From Ptychodera flava (Eukaryota > Hemichordata > Enteropneusta > Ptychoderidae), in assembly GCF_041260155.1 (NCBI RefSeq), contig NC_091934.1:40611194-40675193 (forward strand): DNA of 64,000 nt. Direction: 5' to 3'. Within the stretch, counting starts at the first letter, position 1. Each line of letters starts with the position of its first letter. The notes under the pieces were generated by a model. It saw only the letters and a program-made list of their open reading frames with translations. It ran no database searches and was not told the DNA's origin. The position numbers were made by a program, and so were the translations under genes. Below, piece by piece: positions 10,168 through 20,900 of this stretch.

Positions 10168-11586
10168 TTATACAAGTCTGACCAAGAGATACATCATGAA
10201 AAGTAAGACTATGTTTGCGTTAACGAATGAAGCTGCTGCGACACTTCCGTCGTTGGTTTGACCCTGATTTTGTACACCAGAAGCACGAGTCGGAACGGGT
10301 TCTCCTTTTGGAGGAGTGTACGTTGATGTTGGGCAATTCGTTCTACCATGTTGCCCACCCGGTTGCTGCATCCCTGGTTGCGGTGTTCCTGGTGGCTGCA
10401 TCCCTGGCTGCTGCATCCCTGGTTGCTGCATTCCTGGTTGCTGCATTCCTGGTTGTTGCATTCCTGGTTGTTGCATTCCTGGTTGCTGCATTCCTGGTTG
10501 CTGCATCCCTGGTTGCGCTGTTCCTGGTTGCTGCATACCTGGTTGCTGCATTCCTGGTTGTTGCATTCCTGGTTGCTGCATCCCTGGTTGCGCTGTTCCT
10601 GGTTGCTGCATCCCTGGTTGCTGCATTCCTGGCTGTTGCATTCCTGGTTGTTGCATTCCTGGTTGCTGCATCCCTGGTTGCACTGTTCCTGGTGGCTGCA
10701 TCCCTGGTTGCTGCATTCCTGGTTGTTGCATCCCTGGTTGCTGCATCCCTGGTTGCTGCATTCCTGGTTGCTGCATCCCTGGCTGTTGCATTCCTGCACC
10801 ACCATTCAACATTTCGTCAGACATGCACTCGATTGGCCAGCGATCTGCTGTCCCGTTGAAGTTTTCGGAGCTGGCGAAGTAACATTCCCGTCCATTCGTT
10901 CGAAGTCCGCTGTCGGGAAGAATGTTACCTTTATAGCATCCAATCCAATATGGATAGAACGACGTCACATGATAACGATACTTTCCGTCCACGTATCGTC
11001 CACCACAGTCATCCAAATCATCTTCTGCTAGCTCAGCGCCACTTTCGTCCAAGGGACCGTATACAGGAAAACCGTCCAATGCAACACCAACTATTCCCGA
11101 CAGTTCTGCTGTGGTCATTCCCGTTAGAAAGCAGCTGTCAGGAATCCTGTGGTAGTGGTAGCGCCCGTGCGGGTCGGGATGGCCATCACATTGGTCAAAG
11201 ATCTCCTTGAAGGGGCCGTCGACAGCATTATAACCCTCTGCCGTAAAGGGGTTGAAGAAAGGCACTCCATTTGTCGCAAAACCAATAGGTCCCATGGGCA
11301 GACAGCTTGGTTCGTCTGCAATCGATGGCTCGGCTGGAATACGGTACTCGTATTCTTGCTCTAAGATTGAATTTTGATTCAATCCCAGAAAATCTCCCGT
11401 GTCAGTGTCTGGGATACCGTTGGCCCGAACGATCAGAGTTGCCCCATCTGCGGTGATGGTGATGCTGCCAGTCAGGCCAGTGTTATGCTCCACTGTTCCC
11501 AGACTTCCAAATGCTGCGATTTCATCCTCTGTCAATCCTAATGCAGCACCTACGACGCTGATGATAAGCAAAGCGTGAATCACCAT
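10168..11586 (-). CDS. Secreted, probably GPI-anchored YHYH-domain protein with GMQQP repeats
   Basis: The start is ATG at 11586 ('MVIHALLIISVVGAALG', a typical signal peptide cut near residue 17-18). The open frame extends upstream only through a TTG codon and reaches a splice acceptor at 11614, so a leader exon is likely. The mature part contains a YHYH domain (PF14240-like) with 'PHGRYHYH' near residue 143, a second 'KYRYHVT' block, and spaced cysteines (for example 'DQCDGHPD', 'IGCYKG', 'RECYF') suggesting disulfides. Residues of about 264-408 are 29 pentapeptides, mostly GMQQP with GTAQP, GTVQP, GTPQP and GMQPP variants. The final 20 or so residues ('NIVLLFMMYLLVRLV') are hydrophobic and end the protein, as in GPI-anchor signals, though a single membrane helix is possible. 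The total is 472 residues in one coding exon. The biochemical role of YHYH domains is not known to me; surface or matrix display is inference. Confidence 0.88.
   Translation of the reverse strand: MVIHALLIISVVGAALGLTEDEIAAFGSLGTVEHNTGLTGSITITADGATLIVRANGIPDTDTGDFLGLNQNSILEQEYEYRIPAEPSIADEPSCLPMGPIGFATNGVPFFNPFTAEGYNAVDGPFKEIFDQCDGHPDPHGRYHYHRIPDSCFLTGMTTAELSGIVGVALDGFPVYGPLDESGAELAEDDLDDCGGRYVDGKYRYHVTSFYPYWIGCYKGNILPDSGLRTNGRECYFASSENFNGTADRWPIECMSDEMLNGGAGMQQPGMQQPGMQQPGMQQPGMQQPGMQQPGMQPPGTVQPGMQQPGMQQPGMQQPGMQQPGMQQPGTAQPGMQQPGMQQPGMQQPGMQQPGTAQPGMQQPGMQQPGMQQPGMQQPGMQQPGMQQPGMQQPGMQPPGTPQPGMQQPGGQHGRTNCPTSTYTPPKGEPVPTRASGVQNQGQTNDGSVAAASFVNANIVLLFMMYLLVRLV
10361..10795 (-). repeat. 15-bp coding minisatellite (29 pentapeptide units)
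   Basis: Twenty-nine tandem 15-base units encode GMQQP-type pentapeptides in the YHYH protein. On the plus strand the unit reads like 'cctggttgctgcatt'. Variant units (GTAQP, GTVQP, GTPQP) recur at intervals of about 5-8, hinting at a higher-order unit and past unequal exchange. No stop codon occurs in several frames of the unit, which produces long spurious open frames on both strands. Confidence 0.95.
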
Positions 11587-11612
11587 TTTCGCTGTCAAGC
11601 GACGACAATCGA

Positions 11613-13273
11613 TCTGTAATATAAAGAAAGCAAAGATTAGGGCTTATAAGACTTTCTGCAAAATGTATCAGTCTTTCTGATTTGAGTAAGCTTTGGTTGA
11701 GTCAGCTTTTGGCATGTCGGGAGCACAATACTAGTTAGGTACATTGACGTGGTATTGTAAGCACTAATAGCGTATCTATCTGTTGTGCATCTCTTGACAG
11801 AGAAGACAATGATGAACTCGATCATTCATCTTGTAATTGACAGACAAGGACTAGCTGCTGTTTCCAAAACATGGCTATAATGCTTGAACGTTTTATGAAA
11901 TTTTGATGCCATTGAAGATGCGGTTTGCCTTTTCTTTGATGACCTCAAACTTCTGAAAGGGAGCGTACATACTTTTGTTCTGATCACCCTTTTGCAATGA
12001 ATGATCGTTCTTGAAAAATGACTATCCTCTATTCAAGTATTCTATACCAGTTTTTCCCAATGACAAATGATTTTGCCCGATTTCCCCACAAGTACCTGCT
12101 CAATGTTGGTTTACCTCATCGGATGTGTTCTTATTATCGATCGGTCTCAGCGATCCTTTGCTTTTAGGAACGGCGCAAATTCAGGGGCATTCAAAAAGCT
12201 AATTTTCAATCAAAAATAATCGTCAGGGAAGCGAAGTACATTCGTATTTTTGAGCTAGCTGTCTTAGATAAGTAAACTGTTCATTAATTTCAATTTTTTT
12301 CTTACTGCTTCATTTCCTCCTTTAGATGATGTCTTTGTTCTCTGAATGACGTTTTAATTTAAAAGATGGTTTTTCGTTGAATTTTCCGGATAATTTAACG
12401 CGCATGCGTTGGTATGTTTGACTCAACCAATGCTACAAACAGCAGGATATTTTCTGTACAAAAACTATCTGTACGATTCGAGGGGCTAAATGAAGCCAAT
12501 GATGTTTCAAGGTAAGGAAACTGGCATTATCTTCAAGTTCCCTGTTAACGCCAGGATGTAGGAACAAACTTTATCCATAAGCAAAGTCACGTTTTCGTCA
12601 GCAACTTCGTTTAATCATATATTATCGCTCGCCGAGCTTTTTGGCATACTTTGTAATAAGCCATACGAACGCAAGGGAGCGCGGAGTCAAGATGTGGACA
12701 AATTTGTTGTCACAATTACCTCACACGGCATCTTATGTAATGGTTTTTCTTAATCGTTCAAATCTCCGAGTTACTATACTATATAGTATTTTTTCTCTAC
12801 CCAAATCTCTGTCCGTGTCTCGATCCACGAGGTTACAATTCCCAAATCGGATTTACAAATACTTAATAAGTGACTACATGGCGTCGATGGTGAAGACAGG
12901 TAATTCGTGTTAAATAATTGATGTTTGTGTAATTCCGTCCTTTCAGCAATACATGTATGTTCTAAAGGATGAAAAAAAGTTGAAGGGCTTCGCTAAAACT
13001 AGTTGTTCAGGATTTGGTCAAAAAGGTATCACCTACCCGATTATGGCAAGAAGTTGGGAATCTCGTACACAGTGGGTCCACGGTTCGCCACTGATGTTAC
13101 TGCGGCAATCAGCTTGATGTGCACAGCCCTGTGGAGTCAGTTTGTGGACTGTGAAAAGTGAAAGTCTCGTGCGGCCACTGGTCACATGACCTTTGCCCGC
13201 GGCAGTGTCACTCCGCGATGGTAGTAATAGTGTTGAACTCTCCAGCTTCCTTGTGCGAATACAGACTATAACA
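11613..13273. other. Upstream flank of the YHYH gene, nothing further recognised
   Basis: A polypyrimidine tract and acceptor ('ctttatattacag') end at 11614, so an intron starts here going upstream of the YHYH gene. Its leader exon and promoter should lie further up this stretch, but I could not identify them. Confidence 0.4.
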
Positions 13274-13414
13274 ATGCAGGCGTATCACACCAACAAGGAC
13301 ATGAACACGGATGGTTTAATTGTTGTCACTGTTCAGCCAACAGAGAGAAACCAGGTTCCTTTGACGGGAAGCAACCATGCAAATCGTTATGTAACGACAA
13401 TAGATTTGTGCCAG
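13274..13414 (+). CDS. Possible first coding exon of an unrecognised gene
   Basis: An ATG opens 47 codons beginning 'MQAYHTNKDMNTDGLIVVTV' and ending '...TTIDLCQ' exactly at a CAG|GTACGG donor. Codon use looks protein-like and hydrophilic, and GC content is higher than its surroundings. No downstream plus-strand exon could be found before 17.9 kb, where only transposon debris follows, so this may be a stray or orphaned exon. It may equally be chance. Confidence 0.3.
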
Positions 13415-13518
13415 GTACGGCTCGCTAGCGGTAGAGTGTCGAAAATATAATTAATTGGTTATTTTATACGGTTTTAGTGTTGGAAAACCTAGCATTTATA
13501 AGCACCTATATTTATTGA

Positions 13519-14022
13519 CACTATAGGACAAAATTGCGAGACTAGAGCGAGAAAATGACGCTTTCTCGCAATCAGTGAGAATCTGTTCTTATTCTCACCG
13601 CTGTCGGTGAGAAAATTTTAATCTCCACTGGAGATTGGTGAGAAATGCACTCATTGGCGAAAATCAAGTGTGAGAACAAATTCTCACCGGTGAGAATAGA
13701 ATTCTCACCAAGTACAGTGAGAATTGAAATTCACTGGCGAGAATCATCAAGACTCGCCGTTCATTGGCGAGAATCAGCAAGACTCCCCATTCATTGGCAA
13801 AAATCAGAATTTCAATTCTCACTGTACTTGGTGAGAATTTCCATTCTCACCGGTGAGAATTTGTTTTCACACTTGACTCTCGCCAAGGAGTGCATTTCTT
13901 ACCAATCTCCAGTGGAGATTAAATTTTTTTCACCGACAGCGGTGAGAATAAGTGAACAGATTCTCACTGATTGCGAGAAAGCGTCGTTTTCTCGCTCTAG
14001 TCTCGCAATTTTCCCTACAGTG
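13519..14022. mobile_element. Fold-back element rich in GAGAAT/ATTCTC hairpins
   Basis: The ends are 'cactataggacaaaattgcg' and the near reverse complement 'cgcaattttccctacagtg'. The arms (about 13519-13735 and 13808-14022) pair almost throughout, and each contains nested short palindromes such as 'attctcaccggtgagaat' and 'atctccactggagat'. The centre holds two or three copies of 'tcattggcgagaatcagcaa'. CAC termini recall CACTA/Chapaev-type ends, but no exact target duplication was found. A 136-codon plus-strand frame inside it is an artefact of the repeats. Confidence 0.8.
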
Positions 14023-14129
14023 TTAGCCGTGTACACATACGTGACATTGGCATAAAATGAAATACAAAACAAAAGAGTTACAGGATTGAAAAAACTTCGC
14101 AAGAAAGAGATGAAAAAACCATCTCAATA

Positions 14130-15160
14130 TTACATATTATAAGCTTCCAAAAGCTCTTTAAAGAACTTTGCAGTAATATGCACAAATGAATCATCGGAAC
14201 GAGACATTGTGTATTTGAAAAAGGACATCTTGTCAAAATGTTTTAGCTGAGCCTGAATCTCAAAAATAGAATTACAGTAAGTATCTCTTAAACCTTGTGC
14301 AGGGATACTTTGACAAATCATAATACGATGAAATTAATCTCCAACATCTCTTTTGCATAAAATACAAAGTCTAAGGTGTCTAAAGTTATTCTTATTGTGA
14401 CCGATTTCAACTGGGAAAATATGATTTGAAATTCTTGTTTTTTCAACGCTATTCTATCAAAAGGATTTTGAACAAGAGACAGACACTTCTCATATTCAAA
14501 AAAGTTTTAATCTTACAATAAATATGTAGTTTCTCATTACTTTCTATGGCTTTCTTCCAGACATCAACAAACTTTGCTTTCAAGGAATGTTTTACAGTCC
14601 TAATAACTGTAGACAATTTACAATTCTTCACTCTCATTAAGTGTGAACAAGAATGCAAAGACAGATTTTTAAAAAGTCTAAAAATGTAGATTTACCCTTC
14701 TCATGCAATTTGTTTTCAAGTTCAAAAGCTACAGCAAGGAAAATATTGTTTTCAAGGCTTTCTAAACGACTCCAATATTTAATCACATTAATGATAATAT
14801 ATAGCAGAAGTTGGAGACGCCCAAGCTCTCCCAAACAAGCATGGATGCATGCACTTTTATTGACACCAAGAATGTGTTTGCATGTTTTCATCTGAACAAT
14901 CTCAAATTCACCGTTAGGTTTCAGAAAATAATCACTAAATCTTTTTGAACTTGCTTTTCTATATAAATAACTCCCCGCCTCAAGTTAAAAAGATGCAGTT
15001 GTACCACCACTAGTGTCCCATTTTGAGAATTAAAGGTTTTCATAAAAGCAAATAAAGAACGCAGAGCTTTGTTTTTAAAGAAAGTCTTGCTTTTTTAAAA
15101 TGTCCAGATGGGATAAAAGTGATGCCTAGAGGAAACAATATGTTAGCCTCCTATCGTGAA
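14130..15160 (-). pseudogene. LINE fragment: C-terminal part of a non-LTR reverse transcriptase
   Basis: On the minus strand, several short open pieces in different frames read as the C-terminal third of a Jockey/CR1-superfamily reverse transcriptase. Recognisable blocks are 'KALRSLFAFMKTFNSQNG' (about 15050), 'LRRGVIYIEKQVQKDL' (about 14960), 'KHILGVNKSACIHACLGELG' with 'RLQLLLYIIINVIKYWSRLE' (about 14880-14770), and 'FVHITAKFFKELLEAYNM' ending at 14130. The polymerase core and ORF1 are absent. Several frame changes and stops make it a dead 5'-truncated copy. Confidence 0.7.
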
Positions 15161-15308
15161 TGTAAACATTATATTTATTCGGATAAAGTTTGGTTTGAAT
15201 ATCATATCTTTTTTTTCTTGAGACATATTGATAAGGCCACTTATTACAAATAAGGTTTAAAGCAACTTAAGTGAGTGCTGTAAACTATGCTGTGAGGTTG
15301 ATAAGTAT

Positions 15309-15407
15309 AAATATCGTTTGACTACTGAGGCGATGTCCATGATATCAACCGAGGACGAAGACTGAGGTTGATATCACAGACATCGCCGAGGTAGTCATAC
15401 GATATTT
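15309..15407. repeat. Hairpin element, 42-bp arms
   Basis: Arms at 15309-15350 and 15366-15407 ('gactactgaggcgatgtcca' against 'acatcgccgaggtagtc') surround a 15-base loop containing 'gaggacgaagactga'. It resembles the hairpins at 21844 and 39486, whose loops are likewise bounded by GAG or CGAG motifs. Confidence 0.7.
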
Positions 15408-15797
15408 GACATACACAACGAGTGAGTGGTGAATAAAATTAAATAAGCATGTCTGAATGTTGCACTTATAGTTATGTCTACAATTTTAATTGGCCCTATT
15501 GATGCATTGTCACTGAAGTTGAATGCTCAAAAAGCCTACTCCGACACTCTGGTCCCCTGTCCCATTCGAGTCTACCGCTGGCTAAAATTTTAGCTCACGA
15601 CTACTGGTAAGCACCGTTGGGGGCGCTATGACTAGATTAGGGAAGGTTTCTTGAACGCGGCTGAGAGTTTATAAGTATGCCGATAATAATTTGTCCAGCT
15701 TGTCAGGTAATTTTGAAATGCACGATAGCAGTGAATTTTTCACATAAATGATTCAATGAGGAACCAGTTCACTGTTCCAGTACATTGCTTTCCTTAA

Positions 15798-15979
15798 AGG
15801 TATACTGTCACCTGTTTCAATTTTGCCAGTTACCATGGAAAGAGAAAAATCTAACCAGTCACAGATTTTAAGCGGGTGGCCACTTTTAAAACAGCGCCCT
15901 CCCATGCGCATTTTGAATACCAAGGAACGCCCCTTTGACCATATATGGGCATATTTAGATTACGGGTGACTGTATACCT
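15798..15979. mobile_element. MITE flanked by TTAA, AGGTATAC family, copy 1
   Basis: The ends 'aggtatactgtcacctgt' and 'gggtgactgtatacct' are flanked by TTAA at both sides (15794-15797 and 15980-15983). Homologous copies lie at 49348-49532 and 63367-63546. A TTAA target is typical of piggyBac- and Kolobok-derived MITEs. The superfamily is inferred only from the target site. Confidence 0.85.
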
Positions 15980-15983
15980 TTAA

Positions 15984-17973
15984 AGCACAACTGAATTTGA
16001 TATGAAACCAGTTCCAAAACAATTCTCCAGGAAGTCAATTGTCTTATGGTATGCGTGCATCTGTCAATTCACATCAGATTTACTAAAGAGAATGACCAGA
16101 ACGAATAGATTATGATATATATCTACGTGATATTTATTATCATTTGATAAAGTGTGTGCTATTTGTCAAAGCAAGATCAACATTGGCAGTGCAGATAAAC
16201 GCCAACAGTCAATAGCTGATAACTAGAAAGCCTCTTGTAAGACATAATTGTCTAAGTAAATCTTCAGCTCAAAATAAATTGTGTCACCTGTATATAGAGA
16301 AATCAATCATTGAATTTCACAGGGGAGGTGGGGGGAGTTGGGGCATGCACACAAAGTACATAGCCATACAACTCTTTGTGGAGCTACTGATGTTGCATAC
16401 CATATGTGAACACAGCAGACCTGCCTGATTAATTATGAGACTGATGAAGGTGCAAATTTACAGAAACTTGTCTTTTCAAACATTTCACACCCGGTGGAAC
16501 CCATAACTGCAAACACTGATCAGGCAAAAAGATCTGCTGTAATGCACTGTAAGAGTAAATGGTTGCTTTCAGAAAAGCCAATTTCTGGACTGCAAAGTGA
16601 AAAGTCTTCAGTCTTGAGCAATTCATTGCAAGTCATTAAGTGCCTACATGGCAGCAATTGAAATTACAGGCAGGTGAGACAGCCCCTAATCCACCCCTTC
16701 CCCGATGAATTCAAATAAATCTCAGTGTCATACAAAATTAACTAAAACCATGTCAACACACTGAAGGGCAACTGACTGAGACCCTCTCAGTGATCCATTT
16801 TCAAAGTGAGTTGTTTTCAGAGATTTAGTCACCACTCTAATCTGATCACATAACGGAAAGTTTTCCGTGATGCAGCCACATCCGATAACTGATTTCCTAA
16901 AATTATCAATGGTCCTCTCTTAGAGAGATTCCATTTTTAATTCAAAATATGAGAAGTTAAACTTTGTTGAAAATCAGCCCTGTATTCGGTGAACCGTCCA
17001 CTGATACTCAACTCCAGTGGAGTGCCTTGTTTATCAAATGCCCATACATGACTGAAGTGTATATCATTGTCTGGCGGTGAAATATACAATTTTTGTTATG
17101 GTACAAATATTTTAAATTTTACGTTTTTGGGGCATGTCCTGGGTGGAGGCAGACTTTCGACAACATTTATGTGAGTCAGACAAGGGATGACTATTAATGC
17201 CAGGTAGATTTCGTAACACATTGCCCTGGTGAGTTGTCAGCTTAAACTTGAATGCAAAGGAATCACTTTCCACATCAATGATTTCGCTTTACAAGGGATA
17301 CAGTCACAATTTTTAGCATTATAATTTTGTTGCTTCAAGTGCAGAAATATTGTTATGAAATTTTTATACTTGAGTAATCTATGAGCATCTTGTTACAGAT
17401 CTATGAAACCCTGTTGCCAAACATGTAAACAACATCAAAATGCTATTGTGTAAAAGTTCATTTTTACACTATCATAGTGTGTAGTGTAATACATCAATAT
17501 CAATTTTTGTGAAACATCGAAAATTTCAATTTTTTCCCACACACTAACACAGGGATGGCGGCCATATTGAATTTCAAGAGTCAGTAAATGTTTGTTTCTC
17601 TATTACCAAACTTTGCACAGTGATCCGTGATTTTTGTTCTTGATTTATGAAAGAGCATGGTTTAAAGTCACTTGAGGAAGTCTAGGTGTAAGTTTAAGTC
17701 TCTCGTTTGTGAGATGTATGCTACCCTATGTTCACTGCTTGTAATAACTCTGACTTCATTGCCCAAGGCAGGTACAGCACTATTAACATATCAGCAAATG
17801 CTGATGTACATTTTTATCATATTTCACTGATTAATTTACATAAAGATAGAATTTCAACAGAAAGACAAAATCTTTGTGCTCCTTTTGCTGTGAAAAATCG
17901 TAAATATTCCTCAAATTTGGTCTAAATAGCACAAATACTTCTAGTCAATAGTAAAATCAATAATTCTGACAGT
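15984..17973. other. 3' flank of the first oxidoreductase gene, with one inverted MITE
   Basis: About 17440-17725 is an inverted, diverged copy of the 'gatatttgaaattcaaaatg' MITE family (core reads 'ggatggcggccatattgaat'). Elsewhere no coding exon is supported. No clear polyadenylation signal for the minus-strand gene ending at 17974 was identified. Confidence 0.5.
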
Positions 17974-20900
17974 CTAGTAAAATCCGTTCTTCTTAAAACC
18001 ATTCATGTCTGTCATTTTGCCGTCCGCTATGTGTATTGGTTTGCCAAGTCTGTAAGACTGTTCACAAGCTTCAGCTAGTAACGACGACAAGGCAGTGTCC
18101 TCTCTTGTGATTTCAATTTTGCTTTCAACACCTGAAATAAAGGACAAAGGGAGAAATTAAACTTTAGAAGCACTCATTACAGTTACATTATGTAATGTTT
18201 ATATTGAGCTTGTTATGTACATGAAATCAATTTTGCTTTATACTACAAATATCCATAAAATTGAGTAAAAATTTTAATTTATTTCATGGAATACAAACCT
18301 GTGACAACATCTAAGAAATGTTCCATTTCTAGTAGATAGCTCTGTTCATATCTTTCTGGAAATGAGCCGTGGATTTTATCAACCAGGGTTCCCCTGTGTC
18401 CATGGCTGGACACCTCAAGTGGTTTGGAATTGCTCGTGTGTAACATTCCCTCACTTCCAAAGACCTGCAAACAATGTGAGAATCAACAATATCAGCATAT
18501 ATTGGGTTTGAATACAGATGTGTATATTCAACATTATGTATGGAGCAGATTGATATTTTTATAACTTATGAAGGAAGCTAGCTTTAATTAACCCTTTCAT
18601 GTGCATGGTTTGGTCCATACACATTGTATCAATTGTTACGGTGGACCTGTTTATGGGGAATTGGGGGTGAACAAGTTAAACTTTGCTGCAAAGTTTGGGT
18701 ATGACCCTAGTTGTTCTTTTGCAAATTAAGGCCTTTATACAGGGGAATAGGATAAAGAAAGCTTGAGCACATGTATAAAGAATCTCCTGACGTGTTGGAC
18801 TTTGTGTTCTAATGAAAAACACACATGCATTATAGCCAGTTTTACTTGTCAATGAACTCTTTCTATATGCTTAGCCATGGCCAACCTTTTTGCTCTTATC
18901 GTTCGAATGAACGCTGTTGTTCATGATTGCATTGTTAGACCTACGACACAGAAATAGTGATGATATAGGTAAGATGTTAATTATATACAATGGATCAGAT
19001 TGTTTTGTACGGAGGCACTGAAAAACTCACTTCCAGCCTTTGATCATATCCATATGCAGCATGTCTGCTGATGTCGATCTGTGCGAGGGTGCCGCAAGGA
19101 AACTTTAGGATGACTGCTACAGTATCAACATCATCCATAGCAGCAATATCTGCGTTGAAGCAGTGAGCCTGGGCATACACTGTGGATGGAGTCTCACCAA
19201 CTATCCAGCAAATCATATCAAGATCATGTACAATACAGTCATGGAATATGCCACCTAGAAAAGACAACAAAAACAGTTTTGGAATGAAAATGTTATTGGT
19301 GATATCTAATTGTTTTAGTATTAAAAACATAAACGCCTACAGATTCAACTGTATTTGACCTGTTCCATCCCAATTCCCTGTAAACAGGTCCATACTCACA
19401 ATTGATAACAATGGGTTTGGGCTAACCCTCTGAGCTATGTTTCACTATTAAAATCAAGGTCACCTTCAGTCAGTGAAGCAGGGCTGTCAATTATAGCCGG
19501 TCACCGGCGGCAAATCGCCGTCTGACACAGGTCTTGCCGCCGCCTGTTTCAAGGCCTGCAATAATGATCTTTACACACGTTATGAATTCTTTCCTGTCCA
19601 AATTCTACCGTTGGCTGCGCTGTGCTACAGAGGCGCAGCCCCTAAGGCTCGTTGGTAGCTGATTTCTGATTGGTTTCAATCAATTTCAATCGGTACTGTC
19701 AAAAAGCTTTACGTGTTCTGATTGGTTTTCGGACGTACACGATCGATATGGCTACGAAAGTCGACAGCCACGTTGGATTTATGGGTCCAAAAAGACCCCG
19801 AGAGGCTCACCTAGCTCTGGATATAAAAGTAATGTCAATATTTGTAAATCATTTTATTTTTGTGAGGAATTTCAGTGATCGGGGTTTCAATCCATCAATG
19901 GTATAGCATGCAATGTAGATTTCACGCCGCGTCTGAGCAAAATGCCATAGCATTACGTGTATTTAGCGACTGGAATTTTTGATTTGTTTTCCCGTTTGCA
20001 GATCGTGAACACTCTTTACAATGAGTAAGAATCGTGTACTCAACACAAAACAAACTTTGTGGGGATTGACATAATTTTTAGTGAGTTTTGACTACCACTG
20101 AATTTGTTTGCACCATAGACTTTAAAAACGGAAAGGTCTATGTTTGCACCAAGCCGCCGTTCTGGCAGAGACGCGTCCGTCTTCCCCCCTCCACTGTCTA
20201 TGATGAAATTTATTACGGTAGTACATGCTGTGTACTGTGGTTGGTTCGAAGACCCGACTATTGAAGTTTGATAAATATTTTCCGACCTATGATCTTTCCT
20301 CAAAAGCAAATATCGGTATTCCGATCCTTCAAAATCATTTACCAAGACCAACATTTTTTAATGTTTAGGGCAATCACAAAATTTAGCTAGGCTTGACTAT
20401 ATACTTTCGCGGTATCTTGCACGTACGTGTGGCGGTAAACCATGTTTTGAATATGGACTTACACATGCATGTAGTGAGCCGATCCACTTGGCAGGCGTGG
20501 GTTTCGACAAAACTCTGACTACTGTGAGGGATATCAGAATAGATACTATGATAGTCATCAGGAGAAAATATTTGATCGTTAACTTTCACGCGCAAGGATT
20601 TACTACGTAAATAAACTCCCAATCTTGTCGATTGAGAGGCCGACGGACAACGAAGCCACGCAATTTCATTAGCGGAGGATGTAAACTTGAGTATTGTAAT
20701 TGTTTGTATGACGTAGCGTCTACTCATATTGTCTCTGCCAATGGTCTCATATTTACCATATTACATTTGTAAATTTTCACACTGGAAATTCATAGCCGGT
20801 AACTCTGAGGAGAGGTCTTGAAACAGACAAAATAAAATTACAGCAGTATCAACCAGATGCTGGTCGAAATTTTTTGTCGTGACGTTATGACATCAGTTTT

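Noticed and set aside
10361-10795. CRISPR-like array
   Set aside because: Contiguous coding units without spacers in an animal genome; no cas genes.
10209-11031. Long open frames on both strands over the 10.2-11.0 kb array (CCIPG-, LHPWL- and VAAFL-type repeats)
   Set aside because: They are other-frame readings of the 15-bp coding minisatellite; only the minus-strand YHYH frame has a signal peptide, domain and C-terminal tail.
13645-14055. 136-codon plus-strand frame
   Set aside because: Lies wholly inside the GAGAAT fold-back and follows its repeats; no domain.
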